Shown: positions 16,496 through 22,821 of the stretch, one piece after another
Numbering within the stretch: position 1 is the first letter of the stretch
Layout: each line of letters begins with the position of its first letter
NCBI GenBank assembly: GCA_026988735.1
Contig: JALSKR010000020.1
Location: forward strand, 1-22,821
DNA length: 22,821 nt
Reading direction: 5' to 3'
Source of the DNA: Sulfurimonas sp.
GTDB lineage: Bacteria > Campylobacterota > Campylobacteria > Campylobacterales > Sulfurimonadaceae
Position numbers and translations under genes: made by a program
Notes under the pieces: generated by a model
The model's input: only the letters and a program-made list of their open reading frames with translations
Database searches by the model: none
Told to the model about the DNA's origin: nothing

Positions 16496-16511
16496 ATGGT
16501 CTCCCTACGAG
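16496..16511 (-). repeat. Proximal copy of the direct repeat (tRNA-Arg 3' end)
   Basis: Identical 16 bases to 15620-15635. Of these, 16497-16511 are the last 15 bases of the intact tRNA-Arg(CCT), including encoded CCA, and 16496 is the base next to them. Confidence 0.85.
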
Positions 16512-16572
16512 GACTCGAACCTCGAGCTAGGCCTTAGGAGGGCCCTGCTTTATCCAGTTAAGCGATAAGGAG
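16497..16572 (-). tRNA. tRNA-Arg (anticodon CCT)
   Basis: A complete 76-base cloverleaf. The acceptor strands CTCCTTA and TAGGGAG pair with one G-U, followed by discriminator A and an encoded CCA. The anticodon arm has loop CTCCTAA, giving anticodon CCT for AGG codons. The T arm contains GTTCGAG. It is the likely integration target of the island next to it. Confidence 0.97.
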
Positions 16573-16583
16573 ATAAAACAACA

Positions 16584-16621
16584 CTTGTCCATGAAGTACA
16601 AAGATTCTCTTCACAGACAAG
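16584..16621 (-). terminator. Hairpin downstream of the outer-membrane protein gene
   Basis: Arms 16584-16596 and 16609-16621 pair at 11 of 13 positions (outer CTTGTC/GACAAG, inner TGAAG/CTTCA) with a 12-base loop. It lies between the beta-barrel gene stop and tRNA-Arg. On the minus strand a moderately T-rich stretch follows, consistent with a rho-independent terminator. Confidence 0.55.
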
Positions 16622-16650
16622 ATTGCATATTTTAAACTATATTGTATATT

Positions 16651-17271
16651 TTAAAATGTATAACTGAGGCCGGCAAAAATATTATTTCCACGCGGACCAT
16701 CTATCAAAGAACCTTCATACTCTCCTATAAGTGCCCAATGAGAGGAAAGACCATATTCCATTCCTGCAGCATATGTAAATCCGTTATTGGTTCCATTAAT
16801 ACCAAAGTCGCTGATTTTTTCTTTCTCAAGTTCCCATCCTACTTTTCCAAAAAGAACAATTTCCTCATTTACATGATATCCATACAGTAAATCTATACCA
16901 TAGCTGTAATAATCAGCTCCTGCACTTACATCTGCTTCACCGACAACAGATTTTGTAACAGTCGTATGTGTATAGGAAAAGTCAAATTCCGTAGCAAAGC
17001 CATAGCCGAGTCTATATCCCAAGTCAATGCCGAATCCCTCTCCTTTGTCACCTTTTAATATTGCTTCAGGTTCTGTACCTTTTGCTTCTTCCGTATAATT
17101 GTCACCCAGGCTTATAAGACCTTTTGTTACAATATAAAGGTTACCCTCTTCATGGTGTTTTGCTTCAATATGTGCACGAGATGCATCCTCTTCATGAGTC
17201 GCTTCAACAGCAAAGAGTGTTGTTGAAAGCAGAAGCATTCCACTCAGGCATAAAAAATTTCGTATTTTCAT
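16651..17271 (-). CDS. Outer-membrane beta-barrel protein
   Basis: The 206-residue precursor has a signal peptide of about 21 residues (hydrophobic LCLSGMLLLSTTLFA, cleavage before VEA), then a short charged segment rich in His and Glu. Alternating beta-strands follow, such as GFGIDLGYRLGYGFATEFDF and YYSYGIDLLYGYHV, and the C-terminal strand NIFAGLSYTF ends in Phe, the signal for BAM insertion. It resembles small eight-stranded OmpA/OmpW-like barrels without a peptidoglycan domain. AAGGAG lies 5 bases before the ATG. It stands alone between two tRNA-Arg genes; function unknown. Confidence 0.85.
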   Translation of the reverse strand: MKIRNFLCLSGMLLLSTTLFAVEATHEEDASRAHIEAKHHEEGNLYIVTKGLISLGDNYTEEAKGTEPEAILKGDKGEGFGIDLGYRLGYGFATEFDFSYTHTTVTKSVVGEADVSAGADYYSYGIDLLYGYHVNEEIVLFGKVGWELEKEKISDFGINGTNNGFTYAAGMEYGLSSHWALIGEYEGSLIDGPRGNNIFAGLSYTF

Positions 17272-17295
17272 TGTTTCTCCTTAAAGTAATAACGT

Positions 17296-17301
17296 ATTGT
17301 A
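17296..17301 (-). promoter_or_regulatory. -10 box of the beta-barrel gene
   Basis: TACAAT on the minus strand, 24 bases before the ATG, preceded by an A/T-rich tract. The only other matches in the 130-base gap up to tRNA-Arg(GCG) are weaker. Confidence 0.4.
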
Positions 17302-17404
17302 ATCTTTTTTTATAGAAAGAAAGCTTACTGTATACTCATAACAAGGAAAAATGGTTTTTAAAGTGATTGTATAATTGATGAGATAACAAAGTTTTTGGAA
17401 AAAA

Positions 17405-17481
17405 TGGTGCGCCCGACACGATTCGAACGTGTGACCGCTGGTACCGCAAACCAGTGCTCTATCCAGCTGAGCTACGAGCGC
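17405..17481 (-). tRNA. tRNA-Arg (anticodon GCG)
   Basis: A complete 77-base cloverleaf with acceptor strands GCGCTCG and CGGGCGC, discriminator A, encoded CCA, D-arm AGCTCAGCTGGATAGAGC, anticodon stem CTGGT/ACCAG around loop TTGCGGT (anticodon GCG), and a T arm with GTTCGAA. It reads CGC and, by wobble, CGU. Most bacteria use an ACG tRNA edited to ICG for this codon box. Confidence 0.95.
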
Positions 17482-17508
17482 ACACCATTCTCTGATTGAG
17501 AGGGTGAA

Positions 17509-17517
17509 ATTATATCA
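17509..17517 (-). promoter_or_regulatory. Extended -10 promoter of tRNA-Arg(GCG)
   Basis: TGA-TATAAT on the minus strand about 28 bases before the tRNA 5' end, in the 66-base gap after the ZapA-like gene. Confidence 0.55.
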
Positions 17518-17547
17518 CTTTTAACTTATATATTTATAAAATATAGT

Positions 17548-17766
17548 CTAATCTTCAATCTTTACCAATATCTCTTCTATTTCTTGGTTTTGCGCATAGA
17601 GTTCATGAGCTTTTCGTACATATGCTTGTAATAAAACTTTAATGTCATTATTACCTTCCATATTAAAATCTTTTGACATTTGTGTATACAAAAAATTGGC
17701 AAATTTGTCTTCTACATCTACATCAAATCTACGACCTCCTATATGTAGTCCAAACTTTTTACTCAT
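17548..17766 (-). CDS. ZapA-like cell division protein
   Basis: A 72-residue protein with the small ZapA layout: an N-terminal beta-hairpin (KFGLHIGGRRFDVDVED) followed by helices and a C-terminal coiled coil ending EIEEILVKIED. ZapA proteins bind FtsZ and bundle its filaments at the division site. It is shorter than typical ZapA (about 100 residues), and the assignment rests on layout. It starts 7 bases after the coiled-coil gene 17774-18001 with no clear ribosome site, so translation is probably coupled. The tRNA-Arg(GCG) promoter follows immediately. Confidence 0.6.
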   Translation of the reverse strand: MSKKFGLHIGGRRFDVDVEDKFANFLYTQMSKDFNMEGNNDIKVLLQAYVRKAHELYAQNQEIEEILVKIED

Positions 17767-17773
17767 TATATTG

Positions 17774-18001
17774 TTAACCTAAGATACTTTCAATTTTATT
17801 TACAATTTCTTCTATTTCTATATCTTTTTGTGCATTTTCTTCGTGCAGTCTTTCAATTTCCTGATTTTTCAATTCGCAGTCTGCTTTGAGCGTCACAATC
17901 TCATTTCGCATCATCTCATTTTCACCTTTGAGTGCATGATATTTTTCAAGAATATTTGAAACTTTTTCATTGAGTCTATTTAAAGTTGTTTGATTATCCA
18001 T
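17774..18001 (-). CDS. Small coiled-coil protein, ZapB-like
   Basis: 75 residues that are almost entirely heptad coiled coil (from LNRLNEKVSNILEKYHALKG through EIERLHEENAQKDIEIEEIV), with no membrane segment or other domain. Length and composition resemble ZapB, the filament-forming coiled coil that binds ZapA at the Z-ring. Co-transcription with a ZapA-like gene supports this, but coiled coils look alike and homology cannot be judged from composition. AGGA lies 8 bases before the ATG. Confidence 0.5.
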   Translation of the reverse strand: MDNQTTLNRLNEKVSNILEKYHALKGENEMMRNEIVTLKADCELKNQEIERLHEENAQKDIEIEEIVNKIESILG

Positions 18002-18041
18002 TTCTGTTTCCTGATATTAATTAATAAATTTCTTCTTTAGA

Positions 18042-18050
18042 ATTCTAACA
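18042..18050 (-). promoter_or_regulatory. Possible extended -10 promoter of the ZapB/ZapA-like pair
   Basis: TGT-TAGAAT on the minus strand about 40 bases before the ATG at 18001. It is weaker than the other promoters in the window and divergent from the one at 18087. Confidence 0.35.
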
Positions 18051-18086
18051 TAATTAAAGTACATAGGATAAATATTATCTCTAATT

Positions 18087-18095
18087 TGCTATAAT
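18087..18095 (+). promoter_or_regulatory. Extended -10 promoter of the PLP enzyme-clpS-clpA-aat operon
   Basis: TGC-TATAAT, 27 bases before ATG 18123, with AGG at 18110-18112. No further promoter is seen before clpS, clpA or aat, so all four genes probably share it. Confidence 0.6.
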
Positions 18096-18122
18096 TTATA
18101 GATTATTAAAAGGTTGTGAAAT

Positions 18123-19358
18123 ATGAATAAATTTGAAAACTACTGCACAAAATTTGTACAAAGTATTGGAAGCAAAGAAGGAGCGGTCTCCCCGAGTATA
18201 GTTTCTTCAGCTTCTTTTTCTTACGGAAGCCCGGAAACAGCAGAAGGAATTTTCAATGGCAATGTAAAAAAACCCCTCTATTCAAGAATGGGCAATCCTA
18301 CAACAGCAAAACTCGAATCCGTTATGGCAGAAATGGATGGTGGTATTGGAGCAGTGGCGACAAGTTCAGGAATGGGAGCTACAACACTTGCTGTTATGTC
18401 TTTACTCTCTCAAGGAGATGAAATTATCAGTATCGGAGGACTTTTTGGCGGAACATATGCACTGTTTGATGAAACGCTGAGCAGATTCGGTATAAAAACC
18501 CGTTTTTTTGATGTTGATGAATTAGACACTATAGAAAAAGCTATCAATGACAATACAAAAATAATTTTTTTAGAAAGTGTCGGCAACCCTAATATGAGAC
18601 TTCCCGATATTAAGAAAATTGCTGCAATTGCAAATAAGTACAACGTAGCTCTCATTGTTGACAACACGATAACCCCTTTAAGTGTTTCCCCTTTAGCTCT
18701 CGGTGCAGATATTAGTGTTTATTCAACTACAAAAATCATCTCAGGAAATTCATCTGCACTGGGAGGCTGTGTCGTCTTTCGTGCCATCAATGAAAATACT
18801 GATAAATTTAAAACAGAACGTTATGAGTTTTTGAAAAAATTTATCAAAGGGGCAGGAAAGATGGCCCTCATACCAAATGCAAAAAAACGGGCTTTAAGAG
18901 ACTTGGGAATGAGTGCAAATGCACATGCAAGCTATCAAACACTGCTTGGTCTTGAAACACTGGCATTAAGACTGCCAAGAATTATCAAAAGTGTTGAAAC
19001 TGTAGCCTTGGAACTCGCCAAACACGGTATAGCTGTAAACCATCCATGTATTGAATCTCATCCGCATCATACAAGATACAAAGAAGCTTTCCAATACGGA
19101 TGCGGAACACTTTTAACAATTGACATGCAAAGCAAAGAACAAGCATATAATTTTTTAAGAAAAACAAAATTGGCAACAATAACAGCAAATATAGGCGATT
19201 CAAGAACACTTGCTCTGCATATGGCATCAACCATATATAGTGATTTTGATGAAAATACTAGAAAATTTCTAGGAATTACCGATGGTCTTATTAGAATTTC
19301 TATCGGACTTGAAAATCCGACAGATATCATAGATGATTTTTTACAAGCAGCAAAGTAG
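18123..19358 (+). CDS. Cys/Met-metabolism PLP-dependent enzyme (O-acetylhomoserine sulfhydrylase-like)
   Basis: A 411-residue member of the gamma-family of PLP enzymes. Seen are YSRMGNPT (53-60, residues contacting the neighbouring subunit's cofactor), SSGMGA (81-86, phosphate binding), Asp180 in VDNTITP (cofactor pyridine N) and the Schiff-base Lys204 in [16 protein letters not shown]. The lysine context is nearer to homoserine sulfhydrylases (methionine or homocysteine synthesis) than to cystathionine gamma-synthase or methionine gamma-lyase, but the specificity loop cannot be read with certainty. clpS begins 5 bases after its stop. Confidence 0.85.
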   Translation: MNKFENYCTKFVQSIGSKEGAVSPSIVSSASFSYGSPETAEGIFNGNVKKPLYSRMGNPTTAKLESVMAEMDGGIGAVATSSGMGATTLAVMSLLSQGDEIISIGGLFGGTYALFDETLSRFGIKTRFFDVDELDTIEKAINDNTKIIFLESVGNPNMRLPDIKKIAAIANKYNVALIVDNTITPLSVSPLALGADISVYSTTKIISGNSSALGGCVVFRAINENTDKFKTERYEFLKKFIKGAGKMALIPNAKKRALRDLGMSANAHASYQTLLGLETLALRLPRIIKSVETVALELAKHGIAVNHPCIESHPHHTRYKEAFQYGCGTLLTIDMQSKEQAYNFLRKTKLATITANIGDSRTLALHMASTIYSDFDENTRKFLGITDGLIRISIGLENPTDIIDDFLQAAK

Positions 19359-19363
19359 GGAAA

Positions 19364-19663
19364 ATGGCAACAAAAACAGATTTAGAAATAGACGAGCAAA
19401 CTATACTGAAGTATCCAAAAAAATATTTTGTATTTTTACTCAATGATGATTATACTCCTATGGATTTTGTAGTGGACATACTCATGAATATATTTCATAA
19501 AACATATGAAGAAGCACAAGATATAATGCTTGAAGTACATAAAAAAAACAGAGGTTTGTGTGGTGTTTACACATATGAAATCGCAGAGACAAAGCTTAAG
19601 CAAGTACGTCGCAAAGCGAAAGACAATGGCTTTCCCCTAAAAGCCACAATGGAGGAAGAATAA
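19364..19663 (+). CDS. clpS: ClpA adaptor ClpS
   Basis: ClpS recognises N-terminal Leu, Phe, Tyr or Trp and hands the protein to ClpAP. The 99-residue product aligns closely with E. coli Clp[20 protein letters not shown] holds the degron-binding Asn27 and Asp28 (Asn34 and Asp35 in E. coli), followed by His59 in [20 protein letters not shown]. The flexible N-terminal arm needed to engage ClpA is present (about 1-20). clpA starts 1 base after the stop. Confidence 0.97.
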   Translation: MATKTDLEIDEQTILKYPKKYFVFLLNDDYTPMDFVVDILMNIFHKTYEEAQDIMLEVHKKNRGLCGVYTYEIAETKLKQVRRKAKDNGFPLKATMEEE

Positions 19664-19664
19664 C

Positions 19665-21842
19665 ATGATAAGCTCATCACTCAATGATATATTTCAAAAA
19701 TCTGTAATATTTGCAAAACAGCTCCACCATGAATATCTGACAATTGAGCATATATTTTATCTTTTGTTAAGTTCGGATGAGGGCGCATCAATTATAGAAA
19801 CATGTGGCGGGAATGTATCAAAAATGAAAGAAGAACTTGGTGAATACATCAAAAAAAATATGGAAACACTCCCTGCCGACATTATTCAGGATCCATATGA
19901 AAGTGTGGCACTTTCCCGTCTTATCGATAAAATGGTACGCCATGTTCAATCATCCGGCCAAACAAATGCGGATATAGGTGATCTTTTAGCAACTCTTTTT
20001 GAGGAAAAACATACATTTGCCTATGCTTTGCTTAACAAATACCAAATTACAAAACTTGATATCCTAGAAGTAATTTCACATCCTGATATAGACCAGGATG
20101 AAGAAAAAAAAGAGTCAAATTTAAAAAAATTTACAATAAACCTCATAGAAAAAGCAAAAGAAGGAAAAATTGATCCTGTAATAGGCAGAGACAATGAAAT
20201 TCAAAGAGTCACACAAATACTCTGCAGAAGAAAGAAAAACAATCCTATTCTTGTAGGTGAACCGGGCGTTGGAAAAACAGCAATAGCAGAAGGATTGGCT
20301 TTACGTATTGCAGCAGATGATGTTCCTGACATCATCAAAGACTCTAAACTTTATGCGCTTGATTTAGGAGCATTGCTTGCAGGAACAAAATACAGAGGAG
20401 ACTTTGAAAAACGCCTCAAAGGTGTTATGGATGAACTTAAACGTGAACCAAAGGCAATTTTGTTTATAGACGAAATCCATACACTTATAGGTGCAGGAAG
20501 CACAAGCGGAACTATGGATGCAGCCAATCAACTCAAGCCGGCTCTCGCTTCAGGGGAAATAAAATGTATGGGTGCTACAACATTTGCAGAGTACCGAAAT
20601 GGTTTTGAAAAAGACAAGGCACTCAGCAGAAGATTCTCCAAGATAGATGTGAATGAACCATCCAAAAAGACAAGTTATCAAATTCTTAAAGGTCTGCAGG
20701 GTAAATACGAAAAACACCATTCGGTACAATATACAGACAAAGCATTAAAAACAGCGGTAGATCTCTCTAAACGCTATATCACTGACAAATTTTTACCAGA
20801 TATTGCCATAGATTTAATTGATGAAACAGCGGCATCATTTCACCTTAAAAAAAGAAAAAAAGAAAAAGTAACCGCAAATGATATTCAAAAAACTATAGCA
20901 TCTATTGTCGGAATCAGTAATTCAAAAATTTCCCATAATGAAACGACATCTTTACAACATTTAGAAGATAAACTCAGACAAAGAGTTATTGGCCAGGAAA
21001 AAGCTGTAGAGATGGTAACAAAAGCTATTAAAATATCAAAAGCAGGACTGACACCTCCGAACAAACCTATAGCATCATTTCTATTCTCAGGACCGACAGG
21101 CGTTGGTAAAACTGAACTTGCAATTGCATTAAGTGAAACGTTAGGTATAAATTTTGAAAAATTTGATATGAGCGAATATATGGAAAAACATGCTCTCAGC
21201 CGTTTGGTAGGTGCACCTCCTGGATATGTGGGCTATGAGCAGGGAGGCCTGCTTACAGAAGCTATTAAAAGACATCCGTACACAGTATTACTGCTTGATG
21301 AAATAGAAAAAGCACATCCGGAACTTATAAATGTATTACTGCAGATAATGGACAGTGCAACACTCACTGACAATAATGGATATAAGGCAGATTTTCAAAA
21401 TGTTATACTGATTATGACATCAAATGTTGGAGCTCAGGCTAGAAATGTCATGGGATTCAATAAAGATGAATCTATCTCAAAAAATGAGGAGTTAAAATCA
21501 TTCTTTACTCCGGAATTCAGAAACAGATTAGATGCAATTATTGAGTTTGATCAATTAAGTCTTAAGATTGTTGAAGGAATTGTCAAAAAATTCATTGCAG
21601 AACTCAATAAAGAATTAAAAAAGAAAAAAATAACAGTTAGTGTTTCTGATAAAGTCGTAAAATTCATAGCAGAAAAAACATATTCACCTGAGATGGGAGC
21701 AAGACCGCTTAAAAGATATATCAAAAACAATATCACAGATAAACTGAGTGATGAAATCTTATTTGGCAAACTTAAAAATGGCGGAGAGGTCGAGGTCACT
21801 GTAAACAATAATACCTTAGAAAATATATATAAAGAGGTTTGA
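19665..21842 (+). CDS. clpA: ATP-dependent Clp protease ATP-binding subunit ClpA
   Basis: A AAA+ unfoldase with two ATPase rings that feeds substrates to ClpP. The 725 residues show the Clp N-domain (to about 140; ClpS docking), Walker A GEPGVGKT (198-205) and B ILFIDEIH (265-272) of the first ring, a second Walker A GPTGVGKT (476-483) and B LLLDEIEKAH (542-551), pore loop GYVGYEQGG, and MGF at 596-598 where E. coli ClpA has its ClpP-binding IGL loop. There is no long ClpB-type middle coiled coil. GGAGGAAG lies 6 bases before the ATG. Its TGA overlaps the aat ATG. Confidence 0.97.
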   Translation: MISSSLNDIFQKSVIFAKQLHHEYLTIEHIFYLLLSSDEGASIIETCGGNVSKMKEELGEYIKKNMETLPADIIQDPYESVALSRLIDKMVRHVQSSGQTNADIGDLLATLFEEKHTFAYALLNKYQITKLDILEVISHPDIDQDEEKKESNLKKFTINLIEKAKEGKIDPVIGRDNEIQRVTQILCRRKKNNPILVGEPGVGKTAIAEGLALRIAADDVPDIIKDSKLYALDLGALLAGTKYRGDFEKRLKGVMDELKREPKAILFIDEIHTLIGAGSTSGTMDAANQLKPALASGEIKCMGATTFAEYRNGFEKDKALSRRFSKIDVNEPSKKTSYQILKGLQGKYEKHHSVQYTDKALKTAVDLSKRYITDKFLPDIAIDLIDETAASFHLKKRKKEKVTANDIQKTIASIVGISNSKISHNETTSLQHLEDKLRQRVIGQEKAVEMVTKAIKISKAGLTPPNKPIASFLFSGPTGVGKTELAIALSETLGINFEKFDMSEYMEKHALSRLVGAPPGYVGYEQGGLLTEAIKRHPYTVLLLDEIEKAHPELINVLLQIMDSATLTDNNGYKADFQNVILIMTSNVGAQARNVMGFNKDESISKNEELKSFFTPEFRNRLDAIIEFDQLSLKIVEGIVKKFIAELNKELKKKKITVSVSDKVVKFIAEKTYSPEMGARPLKRYIKNNITDKLSDEILFGKLKNGGEVEVTVNNNTLENIYKEV

Positions 21843-22534
21843 TGTACCTACCCCAGCTTGACAACTATTCACTCTCTTTCCCTGATCCTCATGATGCCAA
21901 CAAAGAAGGTATAGTAGCCTGGGGAGGAGATTTAAACCCTTCCAGGTTACTAAAAGCATATCAAAATGGTATTTTCCCCTGGTATTCACAACAAGACCCT
22001 ATACTCTGGTGGTCAACAAATCCACGCCTGATAATGGAACTCGATGATTTCAAATTAAGACCTTCATTGAAAAAAAAATTGAAAAAGTTTGAATATAAAT
22101 TTGACACTAATTTTGAAGAAGTCTTGCACAAATGTGCCTCTGTTAAAAGAAAAGATCAAAATGGTACTTGGATTAATAAAGAACTTGCAGAATCATTTAG
22201 CGTTTTACATGGCATGGGCATAGCACACTCAGTTGAAAGCTATCTGGATGGAAAACTGGTAGGTGGCTTGTATGGTTTGACAATAGGAAAAGTATTTTGC
22301 GGAGAATCAATGTTTGCTGAAGTCAGTGATGCATCAAAAGCTGCATATGCTGTTTTAGTAAAACATTTAAAAGAATGGGGATATGATTTTATAGACTGTC
22401 AGGTACCAACACAACATCTTAAATCATTAGGAGCAAAAGAAGTTTCAAGAGATTATTATCTTGAACGTTTATATAAAGTAAATATGGATATTGTAAAAAA
22501 TGAATGGGAGATAGAAAAGAAACTGATCAACTAG
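21842..22534 (+). CDS. aat: Leucyl/phenylalanyl-tRNA-protein transferase Aat
   Basis: Aat transfers Leu or Phe from aminoacyl-tRNA to proteins with N-terminal Lys or Arg, creating a ClpS degron. The 230 residues carry GGDLNPSRLLKAYQNGIFPW (28-47), WWSTNPR (56-62), GGLYG (141-145), Glu155 in GESMF and Gln187 in DCQVPTQHL, which correspond to catalytic Glu156 and Gln188 in E. coli. ATG at 21842 overlaps the clpA TGA by one base; a TTG one codon earlier is unnecessary. Length is normal, yet its TAG stop lies inside the 3' end of the opposing 5S rRNA. Confidence 0.97.
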   Translation: MYLPQLDNYSLSFPDPHDANKEGIVAWGGDLNPSRLLKAYQNGIFPWYSQQDPILWWSTNPRLIMELDDFKLRPSLKKKLKKFEYKFDTNFEEVLHKCASVKRKDQNGTWINKELAESFSVLHGMGIAHSVESYLDGKLVGGLYGLTIGKVFCGESMFAEVSDASKAAYAVLVKHLKEWGYDFIDCQVPTQHLKSLGAKEVSRDYYLERLYKVNMDIVKNEWEIEKKLIN

Positions 22535-22645
22535 GCAGCGACCTACATTTCCACACCTGAAAGGTGCAGTATTATCAGCGATGAGAGGCTTAGCTTCTGG
22601 GTTCGGAATGGAGCCAGGCGTTTCCCTCTCTCTATAGCCACCTAG
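22532..22645 (-). rRNA. rrf: 5S ribosomal RNA
   Basis: About 114 bases. The strongly conserved CTGGCTCCATTCCGAACCCA and GAAGCTAAGCC segments are present, and the ends pair as helix I (TAGGTGGC with GCTGCCTA). It is the last gene of an rRNA operon on the minus strand; its 3' end overlaps the aat stop codon. Ends are set by helix I and may be off by 1-3 bases. Confidence 0.95.
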
Positions 22646-22646
22646 A

Positions 22647-22692
22647 CAAGATCAGATATAAAAGAATAGAAATTCTCTTATATCTAATCTTG
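22647..22692 (-). other. Long hairpin in the 23S-5S spacer, likely processing stem
   Basis: Arms caagat-x-agatataaaagaat and attctcttatatct-x-atcttg pair over 20 of 21 positions around an agaa loop. One pair is A-C on the plus strand but G-U on the minus strand, so the fold belongs to the rRNA precursor. It ends one to two bases from the 5S 5' end and is a plausible RNase III target. Confidence 0.6.
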
Positions 22693-22821
22693 GAAAGATT
22701 AGTTGAGTGAGTTTAATGATTGCTCATTAAGTTAAAATTGGTAAAGTCAACATAAGCCGGCACTAAAGTACCGGTTCCAAATAACTACTCTAATAGTTTC
22801 ATATCTATTTAGTATCTATAC
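22693..22821 (-). other. Rest of the 23S-5S spacer
   Basis: No gene. It contains two further hairpins: TTAATGA/TCATTAA (22713-22730) and CCGGCAC/GTACCGG (22757-22774), the second fully paired only as minus-strand RNA through a G-U. The end of 23S rRNA is not recognisable, so it lies beyond the window. Confidence 0.55.

Larger units (their letters stand above)
15620..16511. mobile_element. Small tRNA-Arg-bounded island with a toxin-antitoxin module
   Basis: A 16-bp direct repeat of the tRNA-Arg(CCT) 3' end brackets the segment. The intact tRNA is at one edge and the element lies downstream of its 3' end, the geometry left by tyrosine-recombinase integration into tRNA genes. Inside are a RelE/ParE-type toxin-antitoxin pair and a broken gene. 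There is no integrase, so it is either a decayed remnant or a non-autonomous cassette mobilised in trans. Boundaries are directly visible; the mechanism is inference. Confidence 0.65.

Noticed and set aside
22757..22774. CCGG hairpin as a terminator of the rRNA operon
   Set aside because: It lies upstream of the 5S gene on the transcribed strand and has no U tract; it is part of the spacer.
1..22821. CRISPR array, insertion sequence or prophage
   Set aside because: No regularly spaced repeats, transposase or phage structural genes were seen; the only mobile signature is the tRNA-Arg repeat pair.

Overview
The window looks like chromosomal DNA of a Campylobacterota (Epsilonproteobacteria) member, probably a Sulfurimonas-like free-living autotroph. 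The evidence is AT-rich composition, Campylobacter-style promoters (extended -10 TGNTATAAT with no clear -35), the cheY-prmA-ftsH cluster known from Helicobacter and Campylobacter, and the waaC-htrB pair. I infer the genus from protein style; no search was run.

Layout. 191-2530 (+) encodes a membrane-anchored TPR protein. 2542-6350 (-) is the tightly packed operon cheY-prmA-ftsH-psd-like. 6420-8661 (-) is a PDC-sensor membrane protein followed by hisH and hisA. Divergent from it, 8730-10602 (+) holds waaC and htrB (LPS inner core and lipid A). 10599-13462 (-) is panB-ruvB-AI-2E-family transporter. 13543-14686 (+) is a stand-alone HPt protein and trpA. 14683-15603 (-) is a secreted phytase-like/esterase-like protein.

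The accessory part is 15620-16511. This segment of about 0.9 kb is bounded by a 16-bp direct repeat of the 3' end of tRNA-Arg(CCT). It holds a RelE/ParE-type toxin-antitoxin pair and the frameshifted remnant of another gene, and has no integrase. After the intact tRNA-Arg(CCT) come an outer-membrane beta-barrel gene, tRNA-Arg(GCG) and a ZapA-like/ZapB-like pair.

The right part, 18123-22534 (+), is a PLP-dependent sulfhydrylase-like gene followed by clpS-clpA-aat. The last three encode a coherent bacterial N-degron module: Aat adds Leu/Phe, ClpS recognises it and ClpA unfolds the target. aat runs tail-to-tail into a 5S rRNA gene (-) whose 3' end covers the aat stop codon. The window ends in the 23S-5S spacer of that rRNA operon.

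The most unusual signals are: (1) the palindrome TTACATGTAA (core TACATGTA) occurring ten times in the first 15.5 kb, in two coding frames and on genes of both strands, and absent from the last 7.3 kb; (2) the tRNA-bounded minimal island; and (3) a phosphatidylserine decarboxylase-like protein lacking the conserved His and the Gly of its cleavage site.
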